In this document: positions 8,324 through 17,764 of the stretch, in pieces | Position numbering within the stretch: the stretch's first letter is position 1 | Layout of the letters: each line of letters starts with the position of its first letter | NCBI GenBank assembly: GCA_913050215.1 | Contig: CAJXBG010000003.1 | Span: 1 to 64,000, forward strand | DNA length: 64,000 nt | Direction of reading: 5' to 3' | From: an uncultured Gammaproteobacteria bacterium | GTDB lineage: Bacteria; Pseudomonadota; Gammaproteobacteria; Pseudomonadales; Azotimanducaceae | Program-made: the position numbers and the translations under genes | The notes under the pieces: generated by a model | The model's database searches: none | What the model was told of the DNA's origin: nothing | What the model saw: the letters and a program-made list of their open reading frames with translations, nothing else

Positions 8324-10137
8324 TCCGTACCTGAAAAAGGTGCAACTCTTAACACTTCGGCGACGGTCGTCATACCCGCTGCCACTTTCATTGCTCCGCT
8401 CAATCTCAGAGTTTTCATTCCTTCTTTCATCGCAGATCTGCGTAGTTTACCGATATCGACGCCAGTATTTATCAAGGGCTTGATACCATCAGTCAGTGGC
8501 AACAACTCATAAATTCCCTGTCTACCGATAAACCCGGTTTCCCGACAATCCAAGCAACCGACAGGCTGGTAGACCTTGTTAGGTAACTTCATTTTCCACG
8601 GTGTCGTCAATGTTTTCCATACATCCGGGTCACTATCGCCCAAAGTTTTACAATGCGGGCAAAGCGTGCGCACCAGACGTTGTGCCATCACGCCCAAAAC
8701 CGTTGCTTTTATCAAATAAGGCGCAACGCCCAATTCAAGTAGTCGCGTAATTGCAAGGGGAGCGTCGTTTGTGTGCAGCGTTGATATCACCAAGTGACCC
8801 GTCAACGCTGCTTGAATTGCCATCTCTGCTGTTTCTAGGTCCCGGATCTCTCCCACCATAATAATGTCCGGATCCTGCCTCAATAGCGCTCGAACGCCAT
8901 CGGCAAAATGCAGATCGATATTCGAGTTCACCTGCATTTGATTGAAGCTAGGCTCGACCATCTCTATCGGGTCTTCAATAGTACAAACGTTCACGTCTTC
9001 TGTCGCCAGTTGCTTCAAACTGGAGTAGAGCGTGGTCGTCTTACCCGAACCCGTGGGTCCCGTCACAAGCACAATGCCACTTGGGTTTTTAACCATACCC
9101 TGCCAGCGGTCAAAATCATCATCCGCAAGTCCCAACTGCTCAAAGGTCCTCAGCAATATGTCAGGATCGAATATCCGCATCACCATTTTCTCGCCAAACG
9201 CGGTAGGTAGTGTCGACAATCTCAGTTCAATCTCATGATCATCCTGAGTTTTTGTCTTTAAACGCCCGTCCTGAGGTCTGCGCTTTTCTGCGACATCCAT
9301 TCTTCCCAGCGTTTTTATCCGACTGATCACAGCTGTCATCACCGATGAGGGTAACTCGTAAACCAGGTGTAAGACCCCATCAATTCTGAATCGAATTCGG
9401 CCTTTCTCTCGTCTCGGCTCAAGATGTATGTCGCTCGCTCTTTGGGTGAACGCATAACCCAGTAACCAGTCCACGATATTAACCACATGAGCATCATTGG
9501 CTTCCATGGCGTCGATGTGGCCAAGTTCTAGCATCTGCTCAAGGTTCGACAAGGAACTGGTGTTCAAACCCTGTGCGTTTGCTTTACGGACGGATTTCGC
9601 CATCTGGTAGAATTCGTTGGTATATCGACGAACATCCGCAGGATTTGCGATGACGCGGGTTAACACTTTTCCTGGCTGCGACTGCATAATTGTCGCTTCC
9701 CATCCGAACACATAGGGCTGCGCGCAGGCAATGATCACCTCATCATCCCGCACTTCCAATGCCAGTAATTCGTGGCGCCTTGCAAACTCCGCAGACATCA
9801 CTTTCGTCACAACTGTGGCATCAACTTTCAGCGGGTCTATTCGCTTGTAGGGTTGCTTGGCGCGTTCACACAGCCAATGCGTCAGCGTTTCAAGATCAAG
9901 ATTCTTGGCCGGGTTCTGCTGATCTGCCGGCCCCTGTTCTGCAATAAGTTCTATGGGATGCCACTTAAGTTGATCTTTGGTTCGGCTCCTCAAACTCAGG
10001 GTTTCCGCATCAGAGGTTGAGAGTCTGCCATCGGCGACCAGATCATTGAGTACACTACGAAGGTTCAGTGTGATATCTGGCCTATAATCTTTGACTTCCT
10101 GAATTGTCACCATTGGTTGTCTCGGTTTAGCGATCAC
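8320..10137 (-). CDS. GspE/PilB-family secretion or pilus assembly ATPase
   Basis: A 605-aa hexameric traffic ATPase of the GspE/PulE/PilB group, which powers type II secretion or type IV pilus extension at the inner membrane. Seen: an N-terminal GspE-N-like domain (about 70-190), Walker A GPTGSGKTTT (360-369), Walker B/Asp-box DPDIIMVGEIRD (422-433), His-box GHLVISTLHTNDA and a zinc tetracysteine CPHC...CLDC (from 493). No other secretion or pilus gene is in the window, so this copy is an orphan in front of glnE. The frame opens with GTG at 10137; an ATG at 10113 is an equally possible start. Confidence 0.9.
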   Translation of the reverse strand: MIAKPRQPMVTIQEVKDYRPDITLNLRSVLNDLVADGRLSTSDAETLSLRSRTKDQLKWHPIELIAEQGPADQQNPAKNLDLETLTHWLCERAKQPYKRIDPLKVDATVVTKVMSAEFARRHELLALEVRDDEVIIACAQPYVFGWEATIMQSQPGKVLTRVIANPADVRRYTNEFYQMAKSVRKANAQGLNTSSLSNLEQMLELGHIDAMEANDAHVVNIVDWLLGYAFTQRASDIHLEPRREKGRIRFRIDGVLHLVYELPSSVMTAVISRIKTLGRMDVAEKRRPQDGRLKTKTQDDHEIELRLSTLPTAFGEKMVMRIFDPDILLRTFEQLGLADDDFDRWQGMVKNPSGIVLVTGPTGSGKTTTLYSSLKQLATEDVNVCTIEDPIEMVEPSFNQMQVNSNIDLHFADGVRALLRQDPDIIMVGEIRDLETAEMAIQAALTGHLVISTLHTNDAPLAITRLLELGVAPYLIKATVLGVMAQRLVRTLCPHCKTLGDSDPDVWKTLTTPWKMKLPNKVYQPVGCLDCRETGFIGRQGIYELLPLTDGIKPLINTGVDIGKLRRSAMKEGMKTLRLSGAMKVAAGMTTVAEVLRVAPFSGTE

Positions 10138-10444
10138 AATTTACCGGCATCCGGTCGCTCAACCGGCATCTACCTTTAATAGCTTACACGTTAATCGACA
10201 CTACGGCACATCAGGGAGACGAAAGAATTGTAAGGATTTTGGTTAACAAAAATTCACACGATACAGCCTAAAATCGCTTGAGCATCCAAGAGCCAAGTCA
10301 GTGCCAAGTCAGTGCCAAGATGGTTTATCCCGCGCGCTTGCTGCCGTATTTTTCGACCTTAGCTTGACCGAGATACAAGCTATCTGCGGCTACCCAGCAA
10401 CTGTTTCGCAAATCAGAGAACAGCTTTTTCCTGCAGGGCCACCG
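10138..10444. other. Intergenic stretch upstream of the argE fragment
   Basis: No convincing gene. It carries the divergent upstream region of the gspE-like gene and an 11-bp direct repeat at 10292-10320. A plus-strand frame from 10301 to 10516 merges into the argE remnant but its first part matches nothing I recognise; it may be scrambled argE sequence. Confidence 0.5.
10292..10320. repeat. Short tandem direct repeat (11 bp, 2.6 copies)
   Basis: GCCAAGTCAGT occurs at 10292-10302 and 10303-10313, followed by a partial copy GCCAAGA. It lies just upstream of the decayed argE sequence and may mark a slippage or deletion junction. Confidence 0.6.
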
Positions 10445-10667
10445 CTAGTGAACGCGAGGGCAAGAACACGCACGAAGGGATGGTTGCCACCGCACAGCGT
10501 GTGCGCTTGCCACTGAAGCACCATTTCTGACGGCTCTGGGTATGGAAACCGTGGTTCTTGGCCCCGAATCCATTGACTCGGCTCTCCAGCCAAATGAATT
10601 TCTCGCATTGGACCAACTTGATCCAAGTATTGTTATACTAAGAGGTCTGATTGATAAGTACTGTTAA
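10445..10667 (+). pseudogene. argE: 3' remnant of acetylornithine deacetylase argE
   Basis: From about 10479 one frame reads [16 protein letters not shown], then [18 protein letters not shown] and ends LRGLIDKYC with TAA at 10665-10667. This matches the remembered C-terminus of ArgE (HRAQAVAFGTEAPYL..., LVLGPG.IAQAHQPDEYL..., LRGLIEHYC) in order and spacing. Just upstream, sequence reading [14 protein letters not shown] resembles the preceding ArgE segment but lies in another frame, so a frameshift separates them. The roughly 300 N-terminal residues are missing. ArgE removes the acetyl group from N-acetylornithine; argE sits beside argA in Pseudomonas, so this is a decayed copy in its ancestral place. 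No start codon with a ribosome site was found for a short expressed product. Confidence 0.75.
10631..10639 (+). promoter_or_regulatory. Candidate extended -10 promoter of argA
   Basis: TGTTATACT fits an extended -10 (TGn plus TATACT) about 60 nt before the argA ATG; no good -35 lies at 17 nt. It sits inside the argE remnant, so a functional promoter here would explain why this stretch is still conserved. Confidence 0.4.
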
Positions 10668-10698
10668 TCAAAATCTCAGTACACAGTGAACAATAGCC

Positions 10699-11991
10699 AT
10701 GACTGACAATATATCCCATGTAAAGTGGTTTAGAGATTCCTCTCCCTATATCAATGCACACAGAGGCAAAACCTTTGTGTTGCATCTTGGATCTGAGGCC
10801 CTGAGCCACGAGAACTTCCCCAATGTCGTAAGTGACATCGTGCTACTCAACAGCCTTGGTGTCCGGCTTGTCGTGGTCTTCGGTGCCTCGGGTGAAATTC
10901 GTGAGCGATTATTGACTGCAGGCGACAATTCCGCCACGGATTTTGAATTAGGCAAAAGTGTGCTGAAGCCAGAGCAACTTCCTCTGGCGCAAGAAGTCAT
11001 CGGCAGACTCAAGTCAGAACTGGAAGCCAGGCTGTCCATGGGTCTGATTAATAGTCCCCAACACGGATCTGACCTGCTAGTAACATCCGGGAATTTCATC
11101 AAAGCAAAACCGCTTGGCGTGATAGAGGGCACCGACTATCACCATACCGGAACTGTTAGAAACGTCACTACCGATGCTATTCATCATCAACTGGCGTCTT
11201 CGGTTGTACTGATCCCGCCGATTGGATATTCACTTTCAGGAGAGGTCTTCTGTATGCATTCAACGGAAATGGCGACAACTATCGCCATTGAACTGGGTGC
11301 AACAAAACTCATATTCTTCACCGAACAGAACGGCATACCGGATCAAACCGGAGCACCGATAAGCGAACTCTCAATCGACCAGCTTAATAAACCTGAGTAC
11401 AAACAGTTTGATGAATTGCAACTCGCCAGAACAGCTTGTCAGCAGGGTGTCTCCCGATGTCATTTGTTGAGTTATCAGTACGACGGTGCCTTGCTTGAGG
11501 AACTTTATACAAGAGACGGCGCTGGCACTCAGATAATCAGGGAAAGCTACGAGCAAATTCGCCCAGCAAACCCTGCGGATGTGCCGGGCATTATAGAGTT
11601 GATCTCTCCACTTGAAGAACAGGGAGTACTTGTAAAACGCTCTCGCGAACTGCTTGAGTCAGAGCACCATCTTTTCACCGTGTGTGAGCGAGACGGCATG
11701 ATTGTCGGTTGCGCCGCCCTATACCCTTTCGACAACATCGGTGAACTTGCCTGCCTGGCAACTCATCCCGATTATCGGGACGATAATCGAGGCGAACTTC
11801 TGCTTGCCGAAATAGTGGCAAAGGCAAAGAAACAAAAATTCAAAACCCTGTTCGTTCTAACAACTCGAGCGGTACACTGGTTTCTGGAGCGCGGATTCAA
11901 CTCAGAATCACTCGATGTGTTACCTGAATCCAGAAAGTCACTTTACAACTATCAACGCAATTCAAAGCTACTTGCAAAAACGCTGAACTAA
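10699..11991 (+). CDS. argA: N-acetylglutamate synthase
   Basis: A 430-aa classical ArgA: an N-terminal amino-acid-kinase-like domain (about 1-290, feedback arginine-binding) and a C-terminal GNAT acetyltransferase (about 291-430). It makes N-acetylglutamate from glutamate and acetyl-CoA, the first step of arginine synthesis. Seen: FVLHLGSEAL near 26-35, LVVVFGASGEIRERL, the GNAT segment CAALYPFDNIGELACLATHP with DDNRGELLLAEIV, and the late VLTTRAVHWFLERGF. Length matches the family (about 432-443). It stands 31 nt downstream of the argE remnant and 18 nt upstream of ilvD. Confidence 0.96.
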   Translation: MTDNISHVKWFRDSSPYINAHRGKTFVLHLGSEALSHENFPNVVSDIVLLNSLGVRLVVVFGASGEIRERLLTAGDNSATDFELGKSVLKPEQLPLAQEVIGRLKSELEARLSMGLINSPQHGSDLLVTSGNFIKAKPLGVIEGTDYHHTGTVRNVTTDAIHHQLASSVVLIPPIGYSLSGEVFCMHSTEMATTIAIELGATKLIFFTEQNGIPDQTGAPISELSIDQLNKPEYKQFDELQLARTACQQGVSRCHLLSYQYDGALLEELYTRDGAGTQIIRESYEQIRPANPADVPGIIELISPLEEQGVLVKRSRELLESEHHLFTVCERDGMIVGCAALYPFDNIGELACLATHPDYRDDNRGELLLAEIVAKAKKQKFKTLFVLTTRAVHWFLERGFNSESLDVLPESRKSLYNYQRNSKLLAKTLN

Positions 11992-12009
11992 TACAGCCAG
12001 GACCCAATA

Positions 12010-13851
12010 ATGCCCAGATATCGCTCAAAAACATCAACCCACGGTCGAAATATGGCGGGCGCACGCGCGCTTTGGCGAGCTACCGGCATGAAAGACGACG
12101 ACTTTCAGAAACCGATTATTGCTATCGCAAATTCGTTTACACAATTTGTGCCTGGACACGTACACCTAAAAGATATGGGTCAACTTGTCGCTCGCGAGGT
12201 TGAAAAAGCCGGTGGTGTTGCAAAAGAGTTCAATACTATTGCTGTCGACGACGGCATTGCTATGGGGCACGACGGCATGCTCTATAGCTTACCTTCCAGA
12301 GACATCATCGCAGATTCAATCGAATACATGGTTAATGCGCATTGTGCTGACGCACTGGTTTGCATTTCGAATTGCGACAAAATCACACCGGGCATGCTAA
12401 ATGCTTCACTACGTTTGAATATTCCAACGATATTTGTGTCGGGTGGTCCCATGGAAGCTGGGCGCACACGCTTGGCAAATCACAATACCAATCTGATCCA
12501 TGCCATCGTCGTTGCTGCAGATGAACAAATGTCAGATGCTGAAGTGGAAGACTATGAAAGATCCGCATGTCCAACCTGCGGATCCTGTTCAGGCATGTTC
12601 ACTGCAAACTCAATGAACTGCCTCACCGAGGTATTGGGGCTCTCGCTGCCGGGTAACGGCTCCATGTTGGCGACGCATGCCGACAGAGAACAACTTTTTT
12701 TGCAAGCCGGCCGAAAAATTGTCGAAATTACAAAAGCCTACTACGAGCAAGACGATGAAGCCGTTCTGCCCCGCAATATAGCCAACCTTAGATCCTTCAA
12801 AAATGCCATGTCACTCGATATCGCAATGGGAGGCTCTACGAATACGATACTTCATCTTCTGGCAGCCGCACAGGAGGGGGAAATTGATTTTGACCTGAGT
12901 GATATCGACAGACTTTCCCGTCAAGTGCCCAATCTTTGCAAAGTAGCCCCCATGGTTGATACCTATCACATGGAGGACGTGCATCGCGCGGGAGGAATGA
13001 TGGCAATTATGGGAGAGCTCGATCGAGGTGGTCTGATAGACACATCTGGAAGAACTGTTCACAGCGCCACAATGGCAGATGCCTTAGAAAAATGGGATGT
13101 GAAAATAACCAAGGACGCACACGTCGCAGAATTCTATCGCGCCGGGCCCGCGGGTATTCCGACGCAACAAGCATTCAGCCAAGCAACCCGATACGACGAT
13201 CTGGACCTTGACAGAAGTAACGGATGCGTTCGTGATATGGCGCACGCCTACTCGACAGAAGGCGGCCTTGCAGTGCTATTCGGAAATATCGCAGAGGATG
13301 GCTGCATAGTGAAGACAGCCGGCGTAGACGAAGAAATCTGGAAATTTTCAGGTCCGGCAAAAATTTTCGAAAGTCAGGACTCGGCAGTCGCCGCTATTCT
13401 TGCTGATAAAATTACCGAGGGCGACGTGATCGTCATTCGCTATGAAGGACCAAAAGGTGGTCCCGGCATGCAGGAGATGCTCTACCCTACCAGCTATCTC
13501 AAATCCAAGGGGCTTGGCGCCGCCTGTGCACTGCTCACCGATGGTCGATTCTCAGGAGGGACCTCAGGTCTCTCTATCGGGCACGTCTCGCCCGAAGCCG
13601 CACAAGGCGGTTTGATTGGCCTCGTTGAAGAGGGTGATGAGATACAAATCGATATTCCCAATCGGTCGATTCACATGAACGTCACACCGGAGGTCATTGC
13701 CGAAAGAAGATCAGCAATGGAAGCAAAAGGGGCTGACGCATGGAAACCAACGGAAAAGCGTAGTCGCGTCGTCTCCGCTGCACTTAAAGCCTACGCAGCG
13801 CTTACGACAAGCGCAGACAAAGGCGCAGTGAGAGATCTTAGCCAGCTATAA
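12010..13851 (+). CDS. ilvD: Dihydroxy-acid dehydratase
   Basis: A 613-aa iron-sulfur dehydratase converting 2,3-dihydroxy-isovalerate and -methylvalerate to the 2-oxoacids used by IlvE. Cluster cysteines are in [12 protein letters not shown] and [38 protein letters not shown] near the C-terminus is the family signature. Length agrees with E. coli IlvD (616). It begins 18 nt after argA, so the two may share a transcript. Its stop lies inside a palindrome shared with the convergent hemE. Confidence 0.97.
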   Translation: MPRYRSKTSTHGRNMAGARALWRATGMKDDDFQKPIIAIANSFTQFVPGHVHLKDMGQLVAREVEKAGGVAKEFNTIAVDDGIAMGHDGMLYSLPSRDIIADSIEYMVNAHCADALVCISNCDKITPGMLNASLRLNIPTIFVSGGPMEAGRTRLANHNTNLIHAIVVAADEQMSDAEVEDYERSACPTCGSCSGMFTANSMNCLTEVLGLSLPGNGSMLATHADREQLFLQAGRKIVEITKAYYEQDDEAVLPRNIANLRSFKNAMSLDIAMGGSTNTILHLLAAAQEGEIDFDLSDIDRLSRQVPNLCKVAPMVDTYHMEDVHRAGGMMAIMGELDRGGLIDTSGRTVHSATMADALEKWDVKITKDAHVAEFYRAGPAGIPTQQAFSQATRYDDLDLDRSNGCVRDMAHAYSTEGGLAVLFGNIAEDGCIVKTAGVDEEIWKFSGPAKIFESQDSAVAAILADKITEGDVIVIRYEGPKGGPGMQEMLYPTSYLKSKGLGAACALLTDGRFSGGTSGLSIGHVSPEAAQGGLIGLVEEGDEIQIDIPNRSIHMNVTPEVIAERRSAMEAKGADAWKPTEKRSRVVSAALKAYAALTTSADKGAVRDLSQL

Positions 13852-13863
13852 TAAGAGCTGGCT
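13840..13863. terminator. Palindrome across the convergent ilvD/hemE stops
   Basis: AGCCAGCT (13840-13847) and AGCTGGCT (13856-13863) form a perfect 8-bp stem with an 8-nt loop that contains the ilvD TAA, and the right arm touches the hemE TAA. No U tract follows on either strand, so it may be a weak bidirectional terminator or 3'-end stabiliser. Confidence 0.4.
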
Positions 13864-14900
13864 TACCTGGCGGAGTACTCATGTACAAAGTCAACCAACG
13901 CCTTAACATTCTCTACTGGCGTTTCAGGGATAATCCCGTGTCCGAGATTAAAGATGTGACCAGGCCTGCCATCCACTTCATCAAGCACTTCCTTAGCTTT
14001 ACGCTTAACCGAAGCTTTATCTGCACAAAGTATGATGGGGTCCATATTACCCTGCACTGACTTCACACCAGTTGCGTTCCAAGTCTCAAGTAACGGTGTT
14101 CGCCAATCCAAAGCAAGCACATCACCGCCTGCTTCAGCCATCAGCGGTGCCAACGCGGGATTACCTGTGCCAAAGTGTATCACTGGCACTCTGCCGGTAA
14201 TCTCTTTCATCATTCTCTGGCTATGAGGCATGACATATTCCCGATAATCCGAAGGTGACAAAGTACCGACCCAACTGTCAAACAACTGAACGGCCTGAAC
14301 CCCTGAATCTATCTGGTAGTTCATGTAGTCAATCACAGTGTCCGTGATTTTTTCCATCAACCCGTGCCATGCACCGGCGTCTCCATACATCATCTGCTTA
14401 ACAAAGACATAATTTCGCGAACCCTTGCCTTCAATAGCGTAAGACGCCAAGGTAAAAGGCGCTCCACCAAACCCTATCAAAGGAATATCCTTTGGCAGCT
14501 CAGCACGTATCAGCTTGATGACATCATGGATGTAGGGCATAGACTCCTTTGCAGGCTGAACCCTCAGGTTGTCTATATCTGCATGAGTACGAACAGGATT
14601 TTCGAAATTCGGTCCGAAACCCGGGATGTAATCCAGCTTCATTCCCATGGGTTCAAGTATCGGCAGTAAATCAGCGAACATGATGGCAGCATCAACCCCA
14701 AGTATACGCTGCGCATCGCAGGTTGCTTTTGCCGCTAGCTCAGGCGTTTTGAAAAAATCGAGACTCTTGGTATCACCTTTTACCTGGTGATACTCGGGCA
14801 TATAGCGTCCTGCCTGCCGATTTAGCCATATTGGCGTAAAATCAGTTGCTTCGCCCCGACACGCTTTGAGAAATGCAGAATTGTGCAGGACATCGTCCAT
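13863..14900 (-). CDS. hemE: Uroporphyrinogen decarboxylase
   Basis: A 345-aa cytoplasmic enzyme decarboxylating the four acetate side chains of uroporphyrinogen III to coproporphyrinogen III in haem synthesis. Signature 1 is PIWLNRQAGRYMPEY (about 23-37) and signature 2 lies in IPLIGFGGAPFTLASYAIEG. Length equals the family norm (about 354). It is a single gene, convergent with ilvD; 90 nt separate it from the upstream cyclase gene. Confidence 0.97.
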   Translation of the reverse strand: MDDVLHNSAFLKACRGEATDFTPIWLNRQAGRYMPEYHQVKGDTKSLDFFKTPELAAKATCDAQRILGVDAAIMFADLLPILEPMGMKLDYIPGFGPNFENPVRTHADIDNLRVQPAKESMPYIHDVIKLIRAELPKDIPLIGFGGAPFTLASYAIEGKGSRNYVFVKQMMYGDAGAWHGLMEKITDTVIDYMNYQIDSGVQAVQLFDSWVGTLSPSDYREYVMPHSQRMMKEITGRVPVIHFGTGNPALAPLMAEAGGDVLALDWRTPLLETWNATGVKSVQGNMDPIILCADKASVKRKAKEVLDEVDGRPGHIFNLGHGIIPETPVENVKALVDFVHEYSAR

Positions 14901-14990
14901 AGCTAGTTGCCTTTAGGTTTTTAGTATCTGAAAAAGCGCTAAATTATACATGGATCGATAACCAAGACTCTGATTTTTTACCCATATGTT

Positions 14991-16454
14991 TTATCTGCCC
15001 GTCTGACTTAATATCCGTAACATTTCGCTCTTCTCCGAACGCCGGTTTTCGATAGCTTCTATCGTATCGATCATTTCTCTGAGCATCGTTTTTACCTGCC
15101 CAGCGTGCATCAATGAGGGGTCGAGTATTATGCAGCAACCTGCGGATTGCCGTTCTATCGGCTTCTCTTTTTGCTCTGAGAAACCCAAAACATCGTGCGC
15201 TTCAACACGCCTATTAATCCCTTTCAGAAAGACCGGGTCACGCTCGCGCGTTCGAATCTGATCGCGCACCAACTGATAGGTGTCTCCGGAGATCAAAACG
15301 CCGTCCTGCGATGCTTTTCCCTCAAGTCTACTGGCAAGGTTTACCGCACTACCGACCGCGGTATAGTCCATCCGACTGTCACAACCGAAGTTTCCTACGG
15401 TGCAATATCCCGTGTGGATGCCAATCCTGACATGCAATTCACTGAAGATGCCTTCGCTGCTCCACTTTTTTCTCAATAAGCTGACTTTCTCTCGCATGAC
15501 CAAAGCCATTTTGATGCAGGCCATCGCGTCACCGCTTCTTCCACTTGTTGAAGGGTCACCGAAGAAAACCATAATGCCGTCACCCATAAACTTGTCGATT
15601 GTGCCACCGTGCTCAATAGCTATTTCCGCCATAGCATTTAGGTATTCATTCAAAATCCGAGTTACCGTTTCTTCTTCGAGGTTGTCCATGAGCGCTGTAA
15701 ATCCTTCGATATCCGAGAAAAAAACAGTCAAACACTTACGGGCACTTTGTTCGTTAGCACGCTCAACCAAAGCGTTTCCTCCTGATCTCGCAGTTCGCTT
15801 CTCTTGATCTGCGATGCGAGAGTAGATCTGTGGGGAAACATAACGACGCAACTTATTCGATATGGTCATGATCTCGTCACTCATCATTGAAAGTTGTTTT
15901 CCTTTTTCCCCTAGTGACTTGGTAGTTCGAAAACCAAGTCCCGCGACTAGCGCACTGTAAAGCAACACTAACGCTGCGGCGGCAGTCTCTTTGCCGTCCC
16001 ACATAGAGATCAGACCGGAATCAGTGCCTAGCCAATATCCAACAGCACAGACGAGCAACGCGGCGGTGACATTCACCAGCGCAACGGGAAACCTTGCAAT
16101 GATCAGTGTGCTCATCGTCAGGGAGGCGAGGAAACTCATAGATGCAATAAAGTGATAATGATTGGCAACAATCAGGATGCCCACCGTTAACCCGTCGAAA
16201 AGCATCGACCTTCTAGCACCGACCTCATGGTTAAAGCATAAGGAAACGACCAGGAGTTGAATGTGCGGATAAGACAGTAAAAAAAACAGCAGGCCAGCCT
16301 GCTCGATACTCAGACCGCGCAGGTCCACTCCCCAGAAAGTAATCGACGTCGCGATCAAATAGGCGCAAACCCTTGGGAAGTAAATCGCCCTAACAAGGAA
16401 ATGACAGTTTTCTAAGTAACGAGAAACTGATGCGGCGGCGCTGAAAATTGACAT
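14991..16454 (-). CDS. Membrane-bound class III adenylate cyclase
   Basis: A 487-aa protein with about five to six hydrophobic segments in residues 25-175, then a cytosolic class III cyclase domain (about 240-420). Metal-binding Asp residues are in FFSDIEGFT (Asp248) and KFMGDG (Asp292). The purine-selecting positions Lys288 and Asp363 (in RMDYTAVG) are those of adenylyl rather than guanylyl cyclases. RIGIHTGYCTVGNFG is also conserved. The N-terminal domain is presumably a sensor of unknown input. It is not obviously co-transcribed with hemE or fabV and is the only visible second-messenger enzyme in the window. Confidence 0.88.
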   Translation of the reverse strand: MSIFSAAASVSRYLENCHFLVRAIYFPRVCAYLIATSITFWGVDLRGLSIEQAGLLFFLLSYPHIQLLVVSLCFNHEVGARRSMLFDGLTVGILIVANHYHFIASMSFLASLTMSTLIIARFPVALVNVTAALLVCAVGYWLGTDSGLISMWDGKETAAAALVLLYSALVAGLGFRTTKSLGEKGKQLSMMSDEIMTISNKLRRYVSPQIYSRIADQEKRTARSGGNALVERANEQSARKCLTVFFSDIEGFTALMDNLEEETVTRILNEYLNAMAEIAIEHGGTIDKFMGDGIMVFFGDPSTSGRSGDAMACIKMALVMREKVSLLRKKWSSEGIFSELHVRIGIHTGYCTVGNFGCDSRMDYTAVGSAVNLASRLEGKASQDGVLISGDTYQLVRDQIRTRERDPVFLKGINRRVEAHDVLGFSEQKEKPIERQSAGCCIILDPSLMHAGQVKTMLREMIDTIEAIENRRSEKSEMLRILSQTGR

Positions 16455-16559
16455 GCCATGATTTTAGCTGCTTAGGTTAAAATCAAAGTAAGCACTGGAT
16501 GAAAAATCTGTGAGTGATGTCTACTAACGCTCGGACAATTGCTCAGGACAGGATAGTGA

Positions 16560-17762
16560 TTAGTCACCAAAAGCCAAAGACATCTCAACCACCTGGTCGA
16601 CTTCTGCTTCATAGTCAACCTCACCAAATCCAAATCCATGCATTTGCAAGTAAGCTGCTTGATAACCGGCGAAATCCGAAATTTCATTCAAGTTCTCTTC
16701 CGATACCGTATGCCAAAGCGCTTTGACCTGATCCTGCACCTCTGGTGTCAGTTCCCAATCGTCAAGACGTATTCTGCCTTTTTCATCGAGCGCCAGATCA
16801 TTAATGTCGCCGGTAAATAGTCGTTCAAGAAACAGACGTGTCGTCTGCTCAATACACCCCTCGTGTGTTCCGTTAGATTTCATAATCTTAAATAGAAGCG
16901 ACAGATAGACAGACATTCCCGGAATCGCTGAAGCAGCTTGGGTCATCAAACCTTTCATGACCGCAACGTACGCGTGACCATTAACCGAGGCCATTGGTTC
17001 TCGCAAGGCGAGTGCAGCTCGATCCAAGTCTTCCTTCGCTTTGCCAATTGTGCCGTGGTAGTAAATAGGCCAGGTTACTTCGCTACCAAGATAGGTGTAA
17101 TTCGTTGTGATGCATCCTTCTGCTAAAACATTTGCCTCTAGTAGCGCAGCTATCCACAACTCCCAATCCTCGCCACCCATCACTTTTACCGTATCGTTAA
17201 CTTCTTCTACACTCGCCGGCTCAAGCGCAATGGACCGTATTTCAGAGCTGTTAATATCAATCGTCGAGCCTTCGAACGGCTCACCAATAGGTTTTAGTGT
17301 GCTACGAACCAACTCTCCACCTGGCACCTGCCGAGCCGGTGCCGCAACCGAATACACAACCATATCGACCTGACCGAGGTCTGCTTTGATGAGCGCAATT
17401 GTCGCTGCCTTCAATTCTTCAGAAAACGCATCACCATTCAGATTTTTTGCATAGAGCCCTTCTTCTTCGGCCAGCTTCGTGAATGCCGCAGACTTGTACC
17501 AACCGGGTGATGCCGTTCTGTTTTTCACCGAGGGACGTTCGAAAAAGACACCGATGGTCGAAGCACCAGAACCAAAAGCAGCACTGATGCGTGTTGCCAA
17601 GCCATAACCACCGGACGCGCCAATCACCAGCACGCGCTTCGGACCATGCTCAACAACACCGCGATGCTTAACGTGGGCAATTTGCAAAACGACATCTTTC
17701 TCACAACCCACTGGGTGAGAGGTTGTGCAGAGAAATCCTTTAATCCTTGGCTTGATGATCAT
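16560..17762 (-). CDS. fabV: Enoyl-ACP reductase FabV (trans-2-enoyl-CoA reductase family)
   Basis: A 400-aa NADH-dependent enoyl-ACP reductase completing each fatty-acid elongation cycle. The start MIIKPRIKGFLCTTSHPVGC is the FabV hallmark, followed by VIGASGGYGLATRI (nucleotide binding) and the Y-x8-K active site in YYHGTIGKAK. FabV enzymes are known to be far less triclosan-sensitive than FabI; this is family knowledge, not tested here. The gene begins 2 nt after the lgt stop, so the two are probably co-transcribed. Confidence 0.96.
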   Translation of the reverse strand: MIIKPRIKGFLCTTSHPVGCEKDVVLQIAHVKHRGVVEHGPKRVLVIGASGGYGLATRISAAFGSGASTIGVFFERPSVKNRTASPGWYKSAAFTKLAEEEGLYAKNLNGDAFSEELKAATIALIKADLGQVDMVVYSVAAPARQVPGGELVRSTLKPIGEPFEGSTIDINSSEIRSIALEPASVEEVNDTVKVMGGEDWELWIAALLEANVLAEGCITTNYTYLGSEVTWPIYYHGTIGKAKEDLDRAALALREPMASVNGHAYVAVMKGLMTQAASAIPGMSVYLSLLFKIMKSNGTHEGCIEQTTRLFLERLFTGDINDLALDEKGRIRLDDWELTPEVQDQVKALWHTVSEENLNEISDFAGYQAAYLQMHGFGFGEVDYEAEVDQVVEMSLAFGD

Positions 17763-17764
17763 AT

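Noticed and set aside
10390-10626. Minus-strand 78-aa frame upstream of argA
   Set aside because: Shadow of the argE remnant read on the opposite strand.
15250-15260. GTTCGAATC, resembling a tRNA T-loop
   Set aside because: Lies inside the cyclase gene with no acceptor stem or anticodon arm around it.
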